Origin: Aquilaria yunnanensis
Lineage: Eukaryota > Streptophyta > Magnoliopsida > Malvales > Thymelaeaceae
Direction of reading: 5' to 3'
NCBI GenBank assembly: GCA_039654915.1
Contig: CM077593.1
Location: 34,256,501-34,320,500 of the forward strand
DNA length: 64,000 nucleotides
Positions 1 through 11,051 of this stretch are shown one piece after another. The position numbers and the translations under genes were made by a program. Every line of letters begins with the position of its first letter. Position 1 is the first letter of the stretch. The notes below the pieces were generated by a model. It ran no database searches and was not told the origin of the DNA. It saw only the letters and a list, made by a program, of their open reading frames with translations.

Positions 1-3000
1 CGGGATTAAGGCGAATGCCAAATTCTCAAAGTCGTTGGAAGGTTTCGGTTAAGTCGGTGATGTGATTTTTGGGTACTTTGCTCTTGACAATCATATCGTC
101 GACGTATACTTCCATGTTCCTACCGATTTGCACGTCGAATACCTTGTTCATCAGTCTTTGGTAGGTGGCTCCTGCATTTTTGAGCCCGAAGGGCATTCTG
201 ACATAGCAGTAAGTACCTATCTCTGCGATGAATGCCGTTTTTTCCTCATCCTCGGGGTTCATCCAGATCTGATGATACCCGCTAAAGGCGTCAAGGAAGC
301 TAAGCAGTCCGTACTCGGCAGTTGCGTCTACCAGCTGATCTATGGCCGGTAATGGGTAGGAGTCTTTTGGACAGGCGTCATTTAAGTTTCGGAAGTCGGT
401 GCACATTCGGAGCTTTTCACTACCCTCTTTTGTGGCTATAACCACATTGCTGAGCCATTCGGTGTATTTTACTTCTCTTATTACCCCGGCCTTAGTGAGG
501 TGACTAACTTCAACTTTGACGAAGGACTTTTTGTGAGCTGATAGACTCCGTTTTTTCTGTCGTACTGGTCTGACGTGTGGTTGTACTTTAAGACTGTGCT
601 GGATTATGCTGGGGTCAACCCCAGGCATAACCTTCGGCGAATAAGCAAATAGATCTTTGTTCATGCACAAAAAGGATACAAGCCTCTTTTTGTCCCCTCC
701 GGCCAGTTTCTTCCCAATTCAGGTGTTTTGGCCGGGGATCAATTCTATATCTTCTGTATCTATTTTTTCGAGGCTTTCCGTTTCTTTTGCCGTTGTTTTT
801 TCATCCATCAAGACCTTTTTTCCTTCTGCCGAAGTTTGCACCTGGATCTTGGTCGGGCTTTGCCTGGCCCTTGTGAAGACTTTCCTAACCTCGGCCTGGT
901 CTATGAAGATTTCAACATCTCTGTCTTCGGTGCTGAAGGTGACCGTCAGGTACCTCACGTCTGGCCGAATGTGAAAATTGCCTTGAGTCTGTCTTCCCAG
1001 AATGGCATTATATGCTGACGGCACATCAATGACTATAAATCTTGTCCTGCCGGAGGCGATTAGCTCTTCTTTGCTCTTGGGTGAGACCCCTTTCAGCATC
1101 ACAGGCAGGTCGATGTACCCAAGGACTAGGAGTTTAGACGGCCCGACGCCGAAGGTAGGGGAACTGACTGGGCTAAGATCACTTTTTGAGATGTCTAATT
1201 TACCCAGCAGATGAGAAAAAATGACGTCCGTGTTCGAGCCGTCGTCGAGGAGCACTCTCTTGACGTCCCAGTTCCCTATCCTTGCCATCACAAGGAGGGG
1301 GTCGTCGTGGGGGAACTTTATTACAGTCCCATCCCTACGGTTGAGCCTTCGCGGGGAGTTCCCGTACTCCATGATGGAGACTTCTCTCATCTTTCTTTTT
1401 CTCTCGACCGAGGGTATCCCAGTAGTGATGGTTTGGATAATCCCTGCCGAGGGTGGCAGACTTTTCTGAGGACTTCGGTCCCGCCGTCTGTCTGAGTCAT
1501 ACTCTTCATCGTCTGCTCTCCTCTGCTCTTCTTTTCGCCCTTTTGGAGAGGGCATCCGCAGGTATCGCCGAAGTTGACCCTGTTTGATCAGAGACTCGAT
1601 GTACTTCTTCAACTGGTAACAGGCTTCAGTGTCATGGCCATGATCCCGGGTGAAATTGACAGAATTTTTTCATATTCCTTTTATTCTCCGGGGTCATGGC
1701 CTTTGGCCTTGGAACTGTAGTCCCCTGCCTTTCTAGCGCCATTAGAATGCTAGCTCTTGTGGTGTTTAAGGGAGTGAATGCTGCGGGCCTCTTTCCTTTT
1801 TGCCTGCGGAGCCGCTCTCCCTCGTTCTGCTGGCGCGGCTGATGGCCAGTCCCTTCGGTGCGAGGGTGTTCGCCTTAGGTCCTCCCATTCTGAGTTCTTC
1901 GGCCATCATGTGTTGCTCGGCTCTTCTGTAAAATTCCCCAAGAGTTTCTGGAGGGTCTTTGGAGAACTCGTAGAACAACTGGGAGTCCCTCCGCAGTCCT
2001 CTGACCATTGCCAGGATGCGAATTTCCGGCCGAAAATCTGGTACGCTTAGTGCTTCTTGATTGAATCTTTCAACATAGTCGCGGATGGTCTCCCCTCATT
2101 TCTGAGCTATGTCAAACATTTGCACTGGCATTTTGGCAGTTGGCCTACTACCAATAAACTGTTGGGTGAAAGCAATAGATAGCTCTTGGAAGCTCAACAA
2201 ACTTCCCTGGGGCAAAGAGCCATACCACGCTGTTGCTGGTCCTGAGAGTGTCACCTCAAAGCATTTACAGAGCGTGGCGGTCGTCCGCACCATGGAGCAC
2301 TATACTTCACTTATATTTTGTCAGGTGCGCCTGGGGATCACTTCGCCCGTCATATGTTTCCAGGCGAGGAACCCTGAAATCACTGGGCATAGGCGCCTCT
2401 ACTACCTCGCGTACGAAAGGCGACTCCTCTCCGGTGTAGGAGTCGGACAACCGGGACCAGACTGGTTTTCGGGAGATCTATTTTTTGACCTTTTCTAGCC
2501 TTCCCAGGATCCTTTCCATAAGGGCAGTAGTGCTGGTTCCTTCCTGCCGTCGTGTGCTTGCTGGTAGTGGCGAATTTCATCTTTGCCTTGGAGAACGACT
2601 CCAGCGAGGGGGAGAGGGGGACCTCTGGTAAGGGGATGCGCTCCGTTGACAGGAGGCCCTGGTCTCTTTTGGGGCTCCCCCTCTGGCGGGGCGCGCTTCA
2701 ACGGGTTCACCATCTGTTGAATATGTGTCAAGGGAGTCTCCACTCCCTGAACTCCGATGAGTAGATTGCGAGCTTCTTTCTCGACGAATGGTCGGGGGTG
2801 AGGCTCTTTGAGTGGGTGGAGGTTGGGGCAACCTCTGGTCAAGCTGCTGAGTGATTTCAGCAACGATAGAACACTGGAAATCCCATAGGAAACTCATCGT
2901 TACTGTCACGGGACGATCGTCCTCCATCATAGAAGTTTCTGCCACAGGCAGAGTAGTCGCCTGTTGAGTTTCAGGTGCGAGGGGGGATCTTGTAATCCCT

Positions 3001-3100
3001 TTGTCCTTCGAGCGCCGAGTCTCCACGACGGCGACATGGGATAGAGTTCCCACAGTACCGGCGCCAAGTGGTGGCCTGCAGCGACTTCATCATGTGTCAT
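1..3100 (-). pseudogene. gag-pol of element E (5' part, broken)
   Basis: This would encode the capsid and enzymes of element E. The start codon (minus strand, 3098-3100) lies inside the LTR as in A and B. Pieces are readable in different frames: gag N-terminus with the conserved VVETRRSKDKG (2577-3053), gag core (about 2096-2293 and 1766-2008), the nucleocapsid-protease region (719-1612) with DDGS protease motif, and reverse transcriptase (26-670) containing DFRNLND, FLDAFSGYHQI and the catalytic YVDD. Frame changes between these pieces and stops within them mean no functional polyprotein is possible. The left end is cut by the window just after YVDD. The RT here retains the segment that is deleted in element A. 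Confidence 0.85.
3047..3066 (-). other. Primer binding site of element E
   Basis: On the minus strand this starts TGGCGCC, complementary to a tRNA 3' end, two bases inside the LTR. Compared with A and B it carries a two-base insertion (GTAC instead of TC in the middle), which also breaks the gag frame that normally runs through this site. I cannot assign the tRNA species. Confidence 0.6.
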
Positions 3101-3859
3101 TGTACGGGTAGGGAAGACTTCTGATGGAGGAGAGCAGTTTTGGAGGAGATTCCCCAGTGGAACGTACCTGAAATACTCCAGAAAACACAGGTCAGGAGGT
3201 CCCCGGTGTGTATTCCTGGGGAGGAGCCTCCGACGTCCAAGTCAGTATTTTCAGATAATTGGATTACGTGCTCTTTTGTGTATTCAAAGTGAACTCTTTT
3301 TCTTCTCCACCTTACCCCGCTAGGACGCTTTCTGGGTATTTTATAAAGGAGGCGTACAGAAGCCATTTTCCTCTTGTGGCAGCTCCAGATCACGACACGT
3401 GTCCGATGGGATGCGATCCCTGCTTTTCTAGGAGCAAAGGGACGTTTATCTCAGCAAAGGTCGCTTGGTTGACAGCCTAGGCATTCCGAGAGTGTCGTAT
3501 CGAGACGTCCCTCTGATGGCGTGCTCCAGTGATAGCATGTCAGAATGTACTTGGGGGACGACTTTTATGGGGAGGTGTCAGAGGCTCCTTAAATGCTTTG
3601 TTCATACCTTCCGAGGTTACTCTGACATCTCGAGTAATGTATTCCCCGAGGATGGGTCCTTCGAGGGATACCCCCGTTTCCGAAGGGGCTCTGATCTCTC
3701 TACCAAGGTTGGTCTTACCATTTCCCAAGGAAGCGAATTCCCTACATTAGGCCAGGGGGATCGTTCCTCCTTCCGACCTCGGCTGGCTGTTTACCTTTGG
3801 CGAAGTCGGTACTCCGTTAGACCTGGGAGCTCAGCCAGTGATGGGCACCTCGGCTATCA
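3069..3859 (-). repeat. 5' LTR of element E
   Basis: The inner edge is set by the adjacent primer binding site and the outer edge by ggctatca at 3852-3859, the reverse complement of TGATAGCC, which begins the LTRs of A and B. A CACGTG box lies at 3396-3401 and a TATA-like box at 3340-3347, correctly ordered for transcription toward the left. A GC-rich hairpin follows around 3195-3245, as in the other Tat LTRs. Only one LTR is present, so boundaries rest on comparison with A and B. Confidence 0.8.
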
Positions 3860-3864
3860 ATGAT

Positions 3865-5660
3865 AGAACATACCTCTTTGATGAAACTTTTCACACTTAA
3901 AATAGTAGATAAAGAAAACAAAAGCAACAATGATCTAAAAAAAGGTATATAAAAAGCAAAAAATAATGAGTGAAATATATTACTGGCAGGGGAAAATAGG
4001 AGCATGGTAGTGAAGGATAAAAAAGACTACAAGGAAGTACGGGATTATTTTTTAACATGGGTAAAACTGAAAATGCGTGGAAAAGCATATTGCATGGAAA
4101 TGTTCTTATCAATAAATTTTAGGATAAAGCTGACTTTCCTATATTTTCTGCTTAATAAAAAAGACATAATATATTTTTAATTGAACTAACTCTATGCTAC
4201 ACACATTCCTTCCTGACTTCAACATCTACATTCCCACATCTAATACACATATACAGACAAAATTTTGAGACTAAACAAAGAGAAATAAGGAAATAACATC
4301 TAATAGACATAAACATACAATTATTACTCAACACTTTCAAAGTAAAACATAAATAGACACAAACATAAATTTTTTTCCTATACTATTTGCAGTGAAAAAA
4401 TAATCATGAAGTCTCATCCATTTCAGCATAGGCACCGGAAGATTAGAGAAATAACATGATACTCAATATTCTATTTATAAATAGGAAAGATTTTATAGTG
4501 GTAGTGCCAAAGTTGTAGGTACCCTCTACTATAGGTGACTACATTCTATAGAGTTATATTTGAGATGGAAAGAAAAATATAAGAGAACAAAATGACCAAG
4601 GGAAGTAAAGAAAAGGAGTTAAAAATAGGAAATAAGAACTAAGAACTTGATATTTAAAAAATAGTATAGAACGGAGCACAATAAACATAAAAAGAGTGTA
4701 GCATGAGAGATAATGGATACAACCGCTTAAATGGAGAAAACAAATAGCATAAAATAGAAGAAATGATAAGAACAAAATATGGGAATAGTTGGGATAAGGG
4801 AGAAGGAAGAAAAGATAAAAAGAAAAACAACAACAAACATATTAAAAAAAAGGGTGGGTGGGAGAAGTAAAAAACACAAAGGATATGCCTATGGGGAATA
4901 AAACACACCAACCTAAAAGCTATGGATGCTAAAATTTAAATGGGAGGACAAAATTTCAAAGGTAATCTATAGAGCATGAAAAGAAGGAGAACAGTGTAGA
5001 AAAATCACCCAAATCACATAAAGGAGAATTAACACAACCAACGGATAATGGTAACCCTTGTTAATCATAAACCAAAAATATTACAAATAAATAATCCATA
5101 CTTTAGTTTAACTAAATAGTTAAAATTGGGGAGTGTGCCATTCTAGTGAAAAGAAATTTTTTTCCTTGGTATATTTCTACCAACTTTATACATTATAAAG
5201 CCTTTCGTAGAGAAGACAAAAATAATTAATGGAATGGCTTAAGTAAGAGCAGAGAATCTGTCTAAGTATAGTGAATAGAACAAATTTCTATAGCCAAATA
5301 GAAAAGACAAGCTAGTACACAACTCTTGTTACATTAATGCACATAAAGTAAGGAAATGTACTATGGAGGAATCAAGGTAGCCACAATTAACTTGAAATAA
5401 AGGAAATATTTTTTTTCACATATAATTTAGGATTTAAAAATACTAATATAGAAGACTCACCGAGTTTTAAAATAAGCAACAAAGGGAAACCTTCCATGCT
5501 ATGTGACCAAACAATTTTGCTACCAATAATACAATAGAATGTACGGTTCAATCTTCCAATATGTTGTCTATGTTATCATTTTGCATCATGATGCATTTTC
5601 TATGTTTTTCTTATAGCATCCTAACTACCCTTAAAACTAATGCCCTTTAACCTATGCTTA
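3865..5660. other. AT-rich intergenic DNA, nothing recognised
   Basis: Low-complexity, A-rich sequence with short open frames that read as poly-Phe/Leu/Ser and have no family resemblance. No terminal repeats, RNA gene or domain was seen. It is probably old decayed host or transposon sequence into which E inserted. Confidence 0.5.
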
Positions 5661-5671
5661 CTGTGAAGCCA

Positions 5672-6190
5672 TTAGACGAGCTGCTGAAATGAAGGTTTTT
5701 GGTCAGGATGAGCAATTGAATGGAACTCTTTTATTGAATTCAACCACCTCTTCCCTTCTTCCACCAGACCACCATGGCCACAAGAAAATAAAACACCATT
5801 AATGGTCATATGGTTTGGCTTGAATCCTTCACTTTGCATCTTCAAGAACAATTCCAATGCTCATTTAGCACACCTAATGACTAGAAATCCATTTATCATA
5901 GCTTTTGATGATGTAGTTCACTTTTTGGGCATTTTGTCCAAAACACATTTTGCTTTCATTATTTCTCCACACTTCACATGCATGTCCACAAAGCAATCCC
6001 TACATTTGTTACCTTTTCAAACATTTTCTCTAGCCAATAAAATGGGACATCCAGCCGCCCATATCTAAGGCACCCAAATTGGAAATAATAGGAAGAATGC
6101 TTAGAAAAGTCATTTTATCGCATTCAAATGGTGTGCTGAACTACATTTCATGAACCTGTCACTCCTTGTACTAAAGATTGATTCCATTTA
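5672..6190 (-). pseudogene. Fragment of a pentatricopeptide repeat (PPR) protein gene
   Basis: PPR proteins are plant organelle RNA-binding proteins made of tandem 35-residue repeats. The minus-strand frame 5672-5857 reads ELFLKMQSEGFKPNHMTI followed by GVLFSCGHGGLVEEG, which matches the typical PPR/PLS repeat pattern (ELF.KM...G.KPN..T..GVL.AC.H.GLVEEG). Upstream on the same strand (5860-6190) further degraded repeats are readable in other frames: an ILPIISNLGALDMGGW-like stretch, then an HVKCGEIMKAK-like stretch ending in DKMPKK. Frameshifts and stops separate them and there is no start, targeting peptide or full domain set. It is a pseudogene piece of a P- or PLS-class PPR gene and the only host-type protein sequence in the window. 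Confidence 0.7.
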
Positions 6191-8010
6191 ACAATAGGGA
6201 TTCCTTTAAATTTTGAATTGTCAATCAGGTAGCACCAAATTCATTTTTGTTATCATAGCTTCCTTCTCCCTTGTTCCTTCACTTACGTTCCTAAGTCCAA
6301 AAGGGCAGCTAATAAAGGCAATAACAATCAAATTTTGGAGACACAAGGGCAAACTCTATTATATAAAAATTCTAGAAGAAATTCAAAATGAAGAATACTT
6401 AATAGGGAGATGCATGATTACAACAATGGAAGAAGAACGGGCAGGGCACTCAGCTGAACATTAGGGGCTACTAATTGTTAAAGTGTGTCTAGTGAATAAT
6501 GCTACTACCTTATTTCAATAATTGAATATTGTAAAGCATAATTTTATGAGGAATTTAAAAAGGCAATAAGAAGATTCATAGACCTAACATGAAGGGGAAA
6601 ATAGTAGAGTTTTATTGAATTTAATGAAGGAAGAAGAAGATAGATACTTGTGCACATCTTGGTTAGGCTTTGAAGAAATAGAGAACATAAAGGGCCAGCC
6701 AAAAGCAAACATATGTGCTAGACTCATGCCTAGAAATGTGTTACTGTAGAAGCAGTGGTCACTATTACTTAAGTCACACCGAAGCTTGTTACTTTAGTTA
6801 TTATATAATTATATATAGTAGTTGATCATTGTTTTTTTTTTTGTGCTCTTATTATATGATGCCATGGGCAAAATTAGAGACTAATACATGGCCTATAAAA
6901 GGCAGTCAGGGTTGGCAAAACCCATCATGCTCAATAAGGCCTATCATGCGTCAAGCACCTTATAAGGCCCAGCTACTAAGGCTTATGTATAAATGACCCT
7001 AGGATAGTAAGAAGACCTCTAGATAGGAAAACTCATGCTACTGGTCCTCCACTAGTGATAGCAGAATGCAAATTTGTTAACACATAGTAACACAACTATC
7101 AACCACAATCCACTTACACCTTATTAGGCTATAGCTAGAGGCTATATATCTGCCATTAAAACAAATAGGTAAGGTTCTTTGTAACAATTTTTTAAGCATA
7201 AAACTGAATTGATTATTGGAGGGCCTTTCCTATGCACAAAAGCCTATCTTTAACATTTATCTTCCTTATAAGTTCTAATATAAGAGGCCTTTCATAAGGC
7301 TTTAGGCTTTGCCTCCTTCTTCACAAGTCATCATCCATCAACATTGTCATTACCAAAAATCATGTAAATGTGTTATATTTAAGCCAATATAGAAACCAAG
7401 GAACATTGTGATTATTGAAATTTTGGTAGACGGAAAGATATTCTATAGATCTACACAATTTGTTTTTTCAGAAAGTTGTTTGAGATTTAGTTTATTCTTG
7501 AATGAAGGGTTGCTGAACAAATGCAAGCTTTTATTTTGGCTTTACTAGGTAATACTCATATTTTATTAATTGCTTATAGAATTTTTTTGGTGTATTTAAA
7601 TAATTACCTATTATTGTGTAATATGTCTTTTTTCCCCAAGAAATATGGAAAAAAAACCTTACGCTTTCTTCTTTCGTCCACTTCATCTACTTGGATCTAA
7701 AAAATAGTGCCAAATGTGTCCAATTTGTTTCTTTTGGTTGGCTTTATGCCCCTTTGTCAATTTTGTTGAACCTCATCGTCATTGGGATACTTCCTAATTT
7801 CTTCATTTTTTCCATGAGGGTGGTAGTAGCTTAAGGATGAAGTTTGCGGTCAGCATGAAGAAGATAAATTATTAGCATTTCATGGAAGTTCTTGTGGTGA
7901 TTCTAGTAGATTTGTTTATTTTCATTACAGCTTCAAAGGGTTTGGTCTATTTGTTAGTTTGTCCAATTTTATGTTGCTATTTGTACCCAGTTTTATATTG
8001 GTGCGTAAGA
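6191..8010. other. AT-rich DNA, nothing clearly recognised
   Basis: No coding region, terminal repeat or RNA gene can be supported. The last few hundred bases could include the decayed 3' LTR of element D, whose right end is near 8084, but I could not align them to the 5' LTR at 61602-62022 except for the final stretch. Confidence 0.4.
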
Positions 8011-8084
8011 GGTGAATCAAGCCCTATTGGATGACTTGAGTGGTTTAGTCCTTGGTATTGGGCTTTAGGCCCAATATGTTATCA
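8011..8084 (-). repeat. Probable remnant of the 3' LTR of element D (outer end of U3)
   Basis: It matches 61957-62022 closely and contains the arms TATTGGGC and GCCCAATA, which form a hairpin next to the terminal TGATA on the minus strand. The rest of the LTR, to the left, is not recognisable. Confidence 0.4.
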
Positions 8085-8492
8085 ACTTGTGTCCCAACTT
8101 AAAAAATGTAATGTATAGGTCCTACATTTTATGAGACCCATTGGCATGAACTGACACTTTCCTCGATATAATGTCTATGTTGTGGAAATAGTGTCACATA
8201 AATAGGGGAGTTTTCTTGGAGAATGGAAAGCAAAATGATGCCTTTTGGAGAATAAGAGGTGAAACAATGCCTCATAAAGAATGGTTGAATCTAATTGTCG
8301 ATTTGAATGGACACTTGTTGAACTTCAATGGTCATATGGGAGCTGAAATAATGCTAATTTAATGTGCATCAGAGACATGACTTGATGGTTTGTTATGTTT
8401 GCAGCCGTTGTAGGCACTTTTCTATCAGTCCATTTTGAACATAATGATGCCAGTAATTTTTGAGGTGAGAGGTGAAAAAGCCTTCTTAGGCT

Positions 8493-8500
8493 TATAAAAA
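8493..8500 (+). promoter_or_regulatory. TATA box of the antisense gene in element D
   Basis: TATAAAAA, 244 bp before the ATG at 8737. The antisense gene of C has its TATA box at the same distance (245 bp), and those of A and B at about 297 bp. The consistent spacing is the reason to call it. Confidence 0.45.
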
Positions 8501-8736
8501 GCTAGGGCTTTACGTTCCCCCTTTTACCATTCCCCTTCCTTTCTTATTTTCCAGAGCTTCTTGCTCTTCCTATTTTTGTGATTCTTTTGTGATCATACTA
8601 GTGGATTTGCACTAGTTAATTAGCCTTTCTTGTCACTCTTATTTTTGTTTTTTCTTTTGTCTATTTTTTTTATTTGCTCTATAGTAGTTTTCCACCATTC
8701 TCGGCATTTCCTTGCCCTATTTTTCTTTTATATCAA

Positions 8737-10211
8737 ATGGTGGCTCATGAGTCTATGTTGGGAAGGGCTATTATTATGGTTGCCCAACTAGCTGCCACTG
8801 TGGAGTTGCCCATTGGTGAGGAGAACCCTAAGGTACCTTTCTCCTCTAACCAAAAGAAACTGAAAGGAATGAAAACCAGCATCACATAGGAGGTGTCTGA
8901 TCATGTTATTGGCCCAATGAGGTTATTATTACCCTCAAGAGGAAGAAGGTCATAGCCAAGTCAACCATTAATATTGACAAGAATAAACTTACTATCTTCA
9001 ACGTCCAACTTCAAGCTGGGCTTTATTTCCCCCTCCACCTCCTTATAAAACGGTTATGTGAACTTTACATGGTCTTTATTTCCCAACTAGCCCCTAACTC
9101 CTTCACTCACCTAAATGTCCTTATCATCTATTACAAGCTAGGACTCAAGCCGATCCTAGATATCTTTCTCTAGCTCTACACCCTAGACCTTAGGAAGGGT
9201 AAGTCTTTTTCCACATTGCCCCTGTATCTTGCTGTGCAACAAATTATTTGCCTTTTCTTTTTTCCAATGGAAAGATGGCTACTTCTTTACTTTGGGTAAC
9301 CTCCAATGGGACTTTTACTGTGAGTGAAGTGATACCCCCTAGCATGGCTTAGTCAAATGACCCTCATTTTTCAAGGGCTTAGAGGGGGAAAGGACTTATA
9401 AAGGGCTCCTAATATGGCTGAAGTCAATTATTCCTAATAAAAACTATGGGGACCTTTTTCCCATACCCCACTAGGGATTGGCTGGCATAAGTTGCATCCA
9501 TTAGAGCTACAAAGGGGTGGAGAATCTGTGAACTGGGTGCTAGAGCAGAAGTAGCCACTAATTGATCCATTTAAGAGTATGACATAGGGTAATAGAGGTT
9601 TCTAGGGACTTGATTATTTACTTTTGTTTTTTTGTGTAAAAATGTATTGGCTATTTTGATTATTTTGATATCTTTTTCACATATAGTTCATGTTTGGATG
9701 ATCCTAAAGAATAGGAAAATCATGTTGTATAGGATAGCTGATGCTTGGAGGCGTCAATGTGCGCCTGTAGTGGTGGTGCATCTAACCTTAGTGCTTATAG
9801 AGGACTCTCCAACCATTCCACCACCACCTTCTTTGACCTCATTTAAAGCCATCTGCCCTAGAGCTACATCTAACCCCAAAGGTTATAAATGTTGATGTAC
9901 CCCTCATGACATGCCAACTTGGTCTTAAAAGAGGGCTCAAGATTTTACCCTTAACTTTTATGGGGTCAAGGCCATGGCCATTGTTGAAAGGAGCAGTAGT
10001 GACTGCTTTTCTTTTTTTGTTGAGTTTGATTCGTTGGTGGTAAGGTTCTGATGTTATTAGCATTTTCCTTTGTATATAGCTATTTCCAAGAAAAAGCCTA
10101 AAAGGAATAATCTAGTTAGGGTTGCCCCTTTTTGAATATTCCTCCATCCTTACCCTTGGTTCTGACATGGGTCATGCCAATACAGGCCTTAAGGGCCATT
10201 ATTATGATGGC
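8737..10211 (+). pseudogene. Antisense-strand gene of element D, 5' part (PF04195-like), broken by element A
   Basis: This runs opposite to D's gag-pol and corresponds to the antisense genes of A, B and C. The first frame starts at 8737. After a stop near 8887, the plus strand around 8980-9250 reads LTIFNVQLQAGLYFPLHLL and then an LAPNSFTHLNVLIIYYKLG-like stretch, the same order as the AQLKAGLRYPP and NQLPPNAYCYFNAYLCM segments of the A copy. A proline-rich stretch near 9800-9850 (IEDSPTIPPPPSLTS) resembles the linker encoded by exon 2 in the other copies. Many stops and frameshifts make it a pseudogene. Element A interrupts it at 10212. Low similarity makes exon boundaries unreadable. Confidence 0.5.
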
Positions 10212-10216
10212 CTTAG
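10212..10216. repeat. Target-site duplication of element A (left copy)
   Basis: cttag immediately before the 5' LTR, repeated exactly at 21294-21298 immediately after the 3' LTR. Confidence 0.9.
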
Positions 10217-10740
10217 TGATAGCCAAAGGCTATCGCCTCAATCTGGCCGAACACCCTGCCACAACAATGGCCAGAAGAACTGGCGCTTCCCGGGAACAGG
10301 TGGAATCATGCACCTCGGGAGATAGCCGGAGAGCTCCGAGCCTCGGCACGCCAGTAAAACTTGAGGACTCTATTCGCCCCCCAAGGTTGTGAACAGCGCG
10401 CCTTCGGAAAAGTGGCACCAGCCATTGCTGCCCGAACATGATATCCCCGAAGGCGGAACCCCCTGGAACTGGGAACCCCCGAACTGAGGGTATGCTTCCC
10501 GAAGAGGCTCTGTCCGAACTAGAGGACGACCTCGCCCAGGGACCTCGGGAGTACGGTAGGAGCATTTAAGGAAGCATTTAAGGAAGCCTCTGACACGTCC
10601 CACCACAGACGTAAAAAGCCGCCCTGACGTGCAGACGCCATCAGAATCACATCATGGCCCGTCTCAGCACAAGGCTCGAGGCCATCTGGTTACCAACTAT
10701 CTGTCCCCTACGCCCAGAAGTTCAGGAGCATCCGACCGCA

Positions 10741-10781
10741 CACGTGTCATGATCTGAACGGGCTAGGTATTCCCATATATA
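10741..10781 (+). promoter_or_regulatory. LTR promoter of element A: G-box plus TATA box
   Basis: A CACGTG core (10741-10746, within ACACGTGT) lies about 30 bp upstream of TATATA (10776-10781). The same pair occurs in the 3' LTR (20951-20956 and 20984-20991) and in the LTRs of B and E. CACGTG is a known plant bZIP/bHLH binding core; its use here is inferred. Confidence 0.6.
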
Positions 10782-10910
10782 CAGGAAATAAATACTTGAC
10801 AGGAGGTTGGTTGGCCGGAGATACAGCTCCCACACTCTGAGAAAATACCAGGCGAGACTTTTCTGCCTTTCTCTTTGAGCTAGTGACTTTCTCCTTTTTC
10901 CGGCCACCAC

Positions 10911-10961
10911 TGACTTGGGCGTCGGAGGCTCCCCCCCCGGAAAAACACTCCGGGGGCCTCC
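10911..10961 (+). other. Conserved LTR motif and GC-rich hairpin (R/U5 region)
   Basis: TGACTTGGGCGTCGGAGG is followed by a stem whose arms are about 10924-10940 and 10950-10961 (GGAGGC...CCGG pairing with CCGGGGGCCTCC). The same arrangement occurs downstream of the TATA box in the LTRs of B, E and, weakly, C. A role in RNA 3'-end formation, packaging or dimerisation is possible but not shown. Confidence 0.55.
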
Positions 10962-11051
10962 TAACCCTGTTTACCAGCTTTTCAGGTACTCTCCTTGGGG
11001 CGATCCACCTTCCAGGCGTTCTTCCTCCTAGAAGTCTCTTCAACAGTCATC

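Larger units (their letters stand above)
1..3859 (-). mobile_element. Element E: Ty3/gypsy Tat-clade LTR retrotransposon, 5' part only
   Basis: This is the 5' part of a minus-strand Tat-type element that runs off the left edge of the window. Reading leftward from 3859 it shows a 791-bp 5' LTR, a primer binding site, gag, protease and the first part of reverse transcriptase. The LTR has the family-typical ends (TGATAGCC at the outer end). Its proteins are close relatives of those of elements A and B further right, so E belongs to the same clade. The 3' LTR is outside the window, so the target-site duplication cannot be confirmed; the five bases after the LTR (3860-3864) are atgat. Confidence 0.9.

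Noticed and set aside
4554..4911. Open frames on the minus strand rich in Phe, Leu, Ser and Tyr that look like membrane proteins.
   Set aside because: They come from A-rich low-complexity DNA, overlap in several frames and have no family resemblance.
10230..10606. Minus-strand open frames of up to 111 codons in the LTR of A, repeated at 20440-20816.
   Set aside because: They are duplicated only because the LTR is, have no recognised domain, and are absent from the LTRs of B and C.
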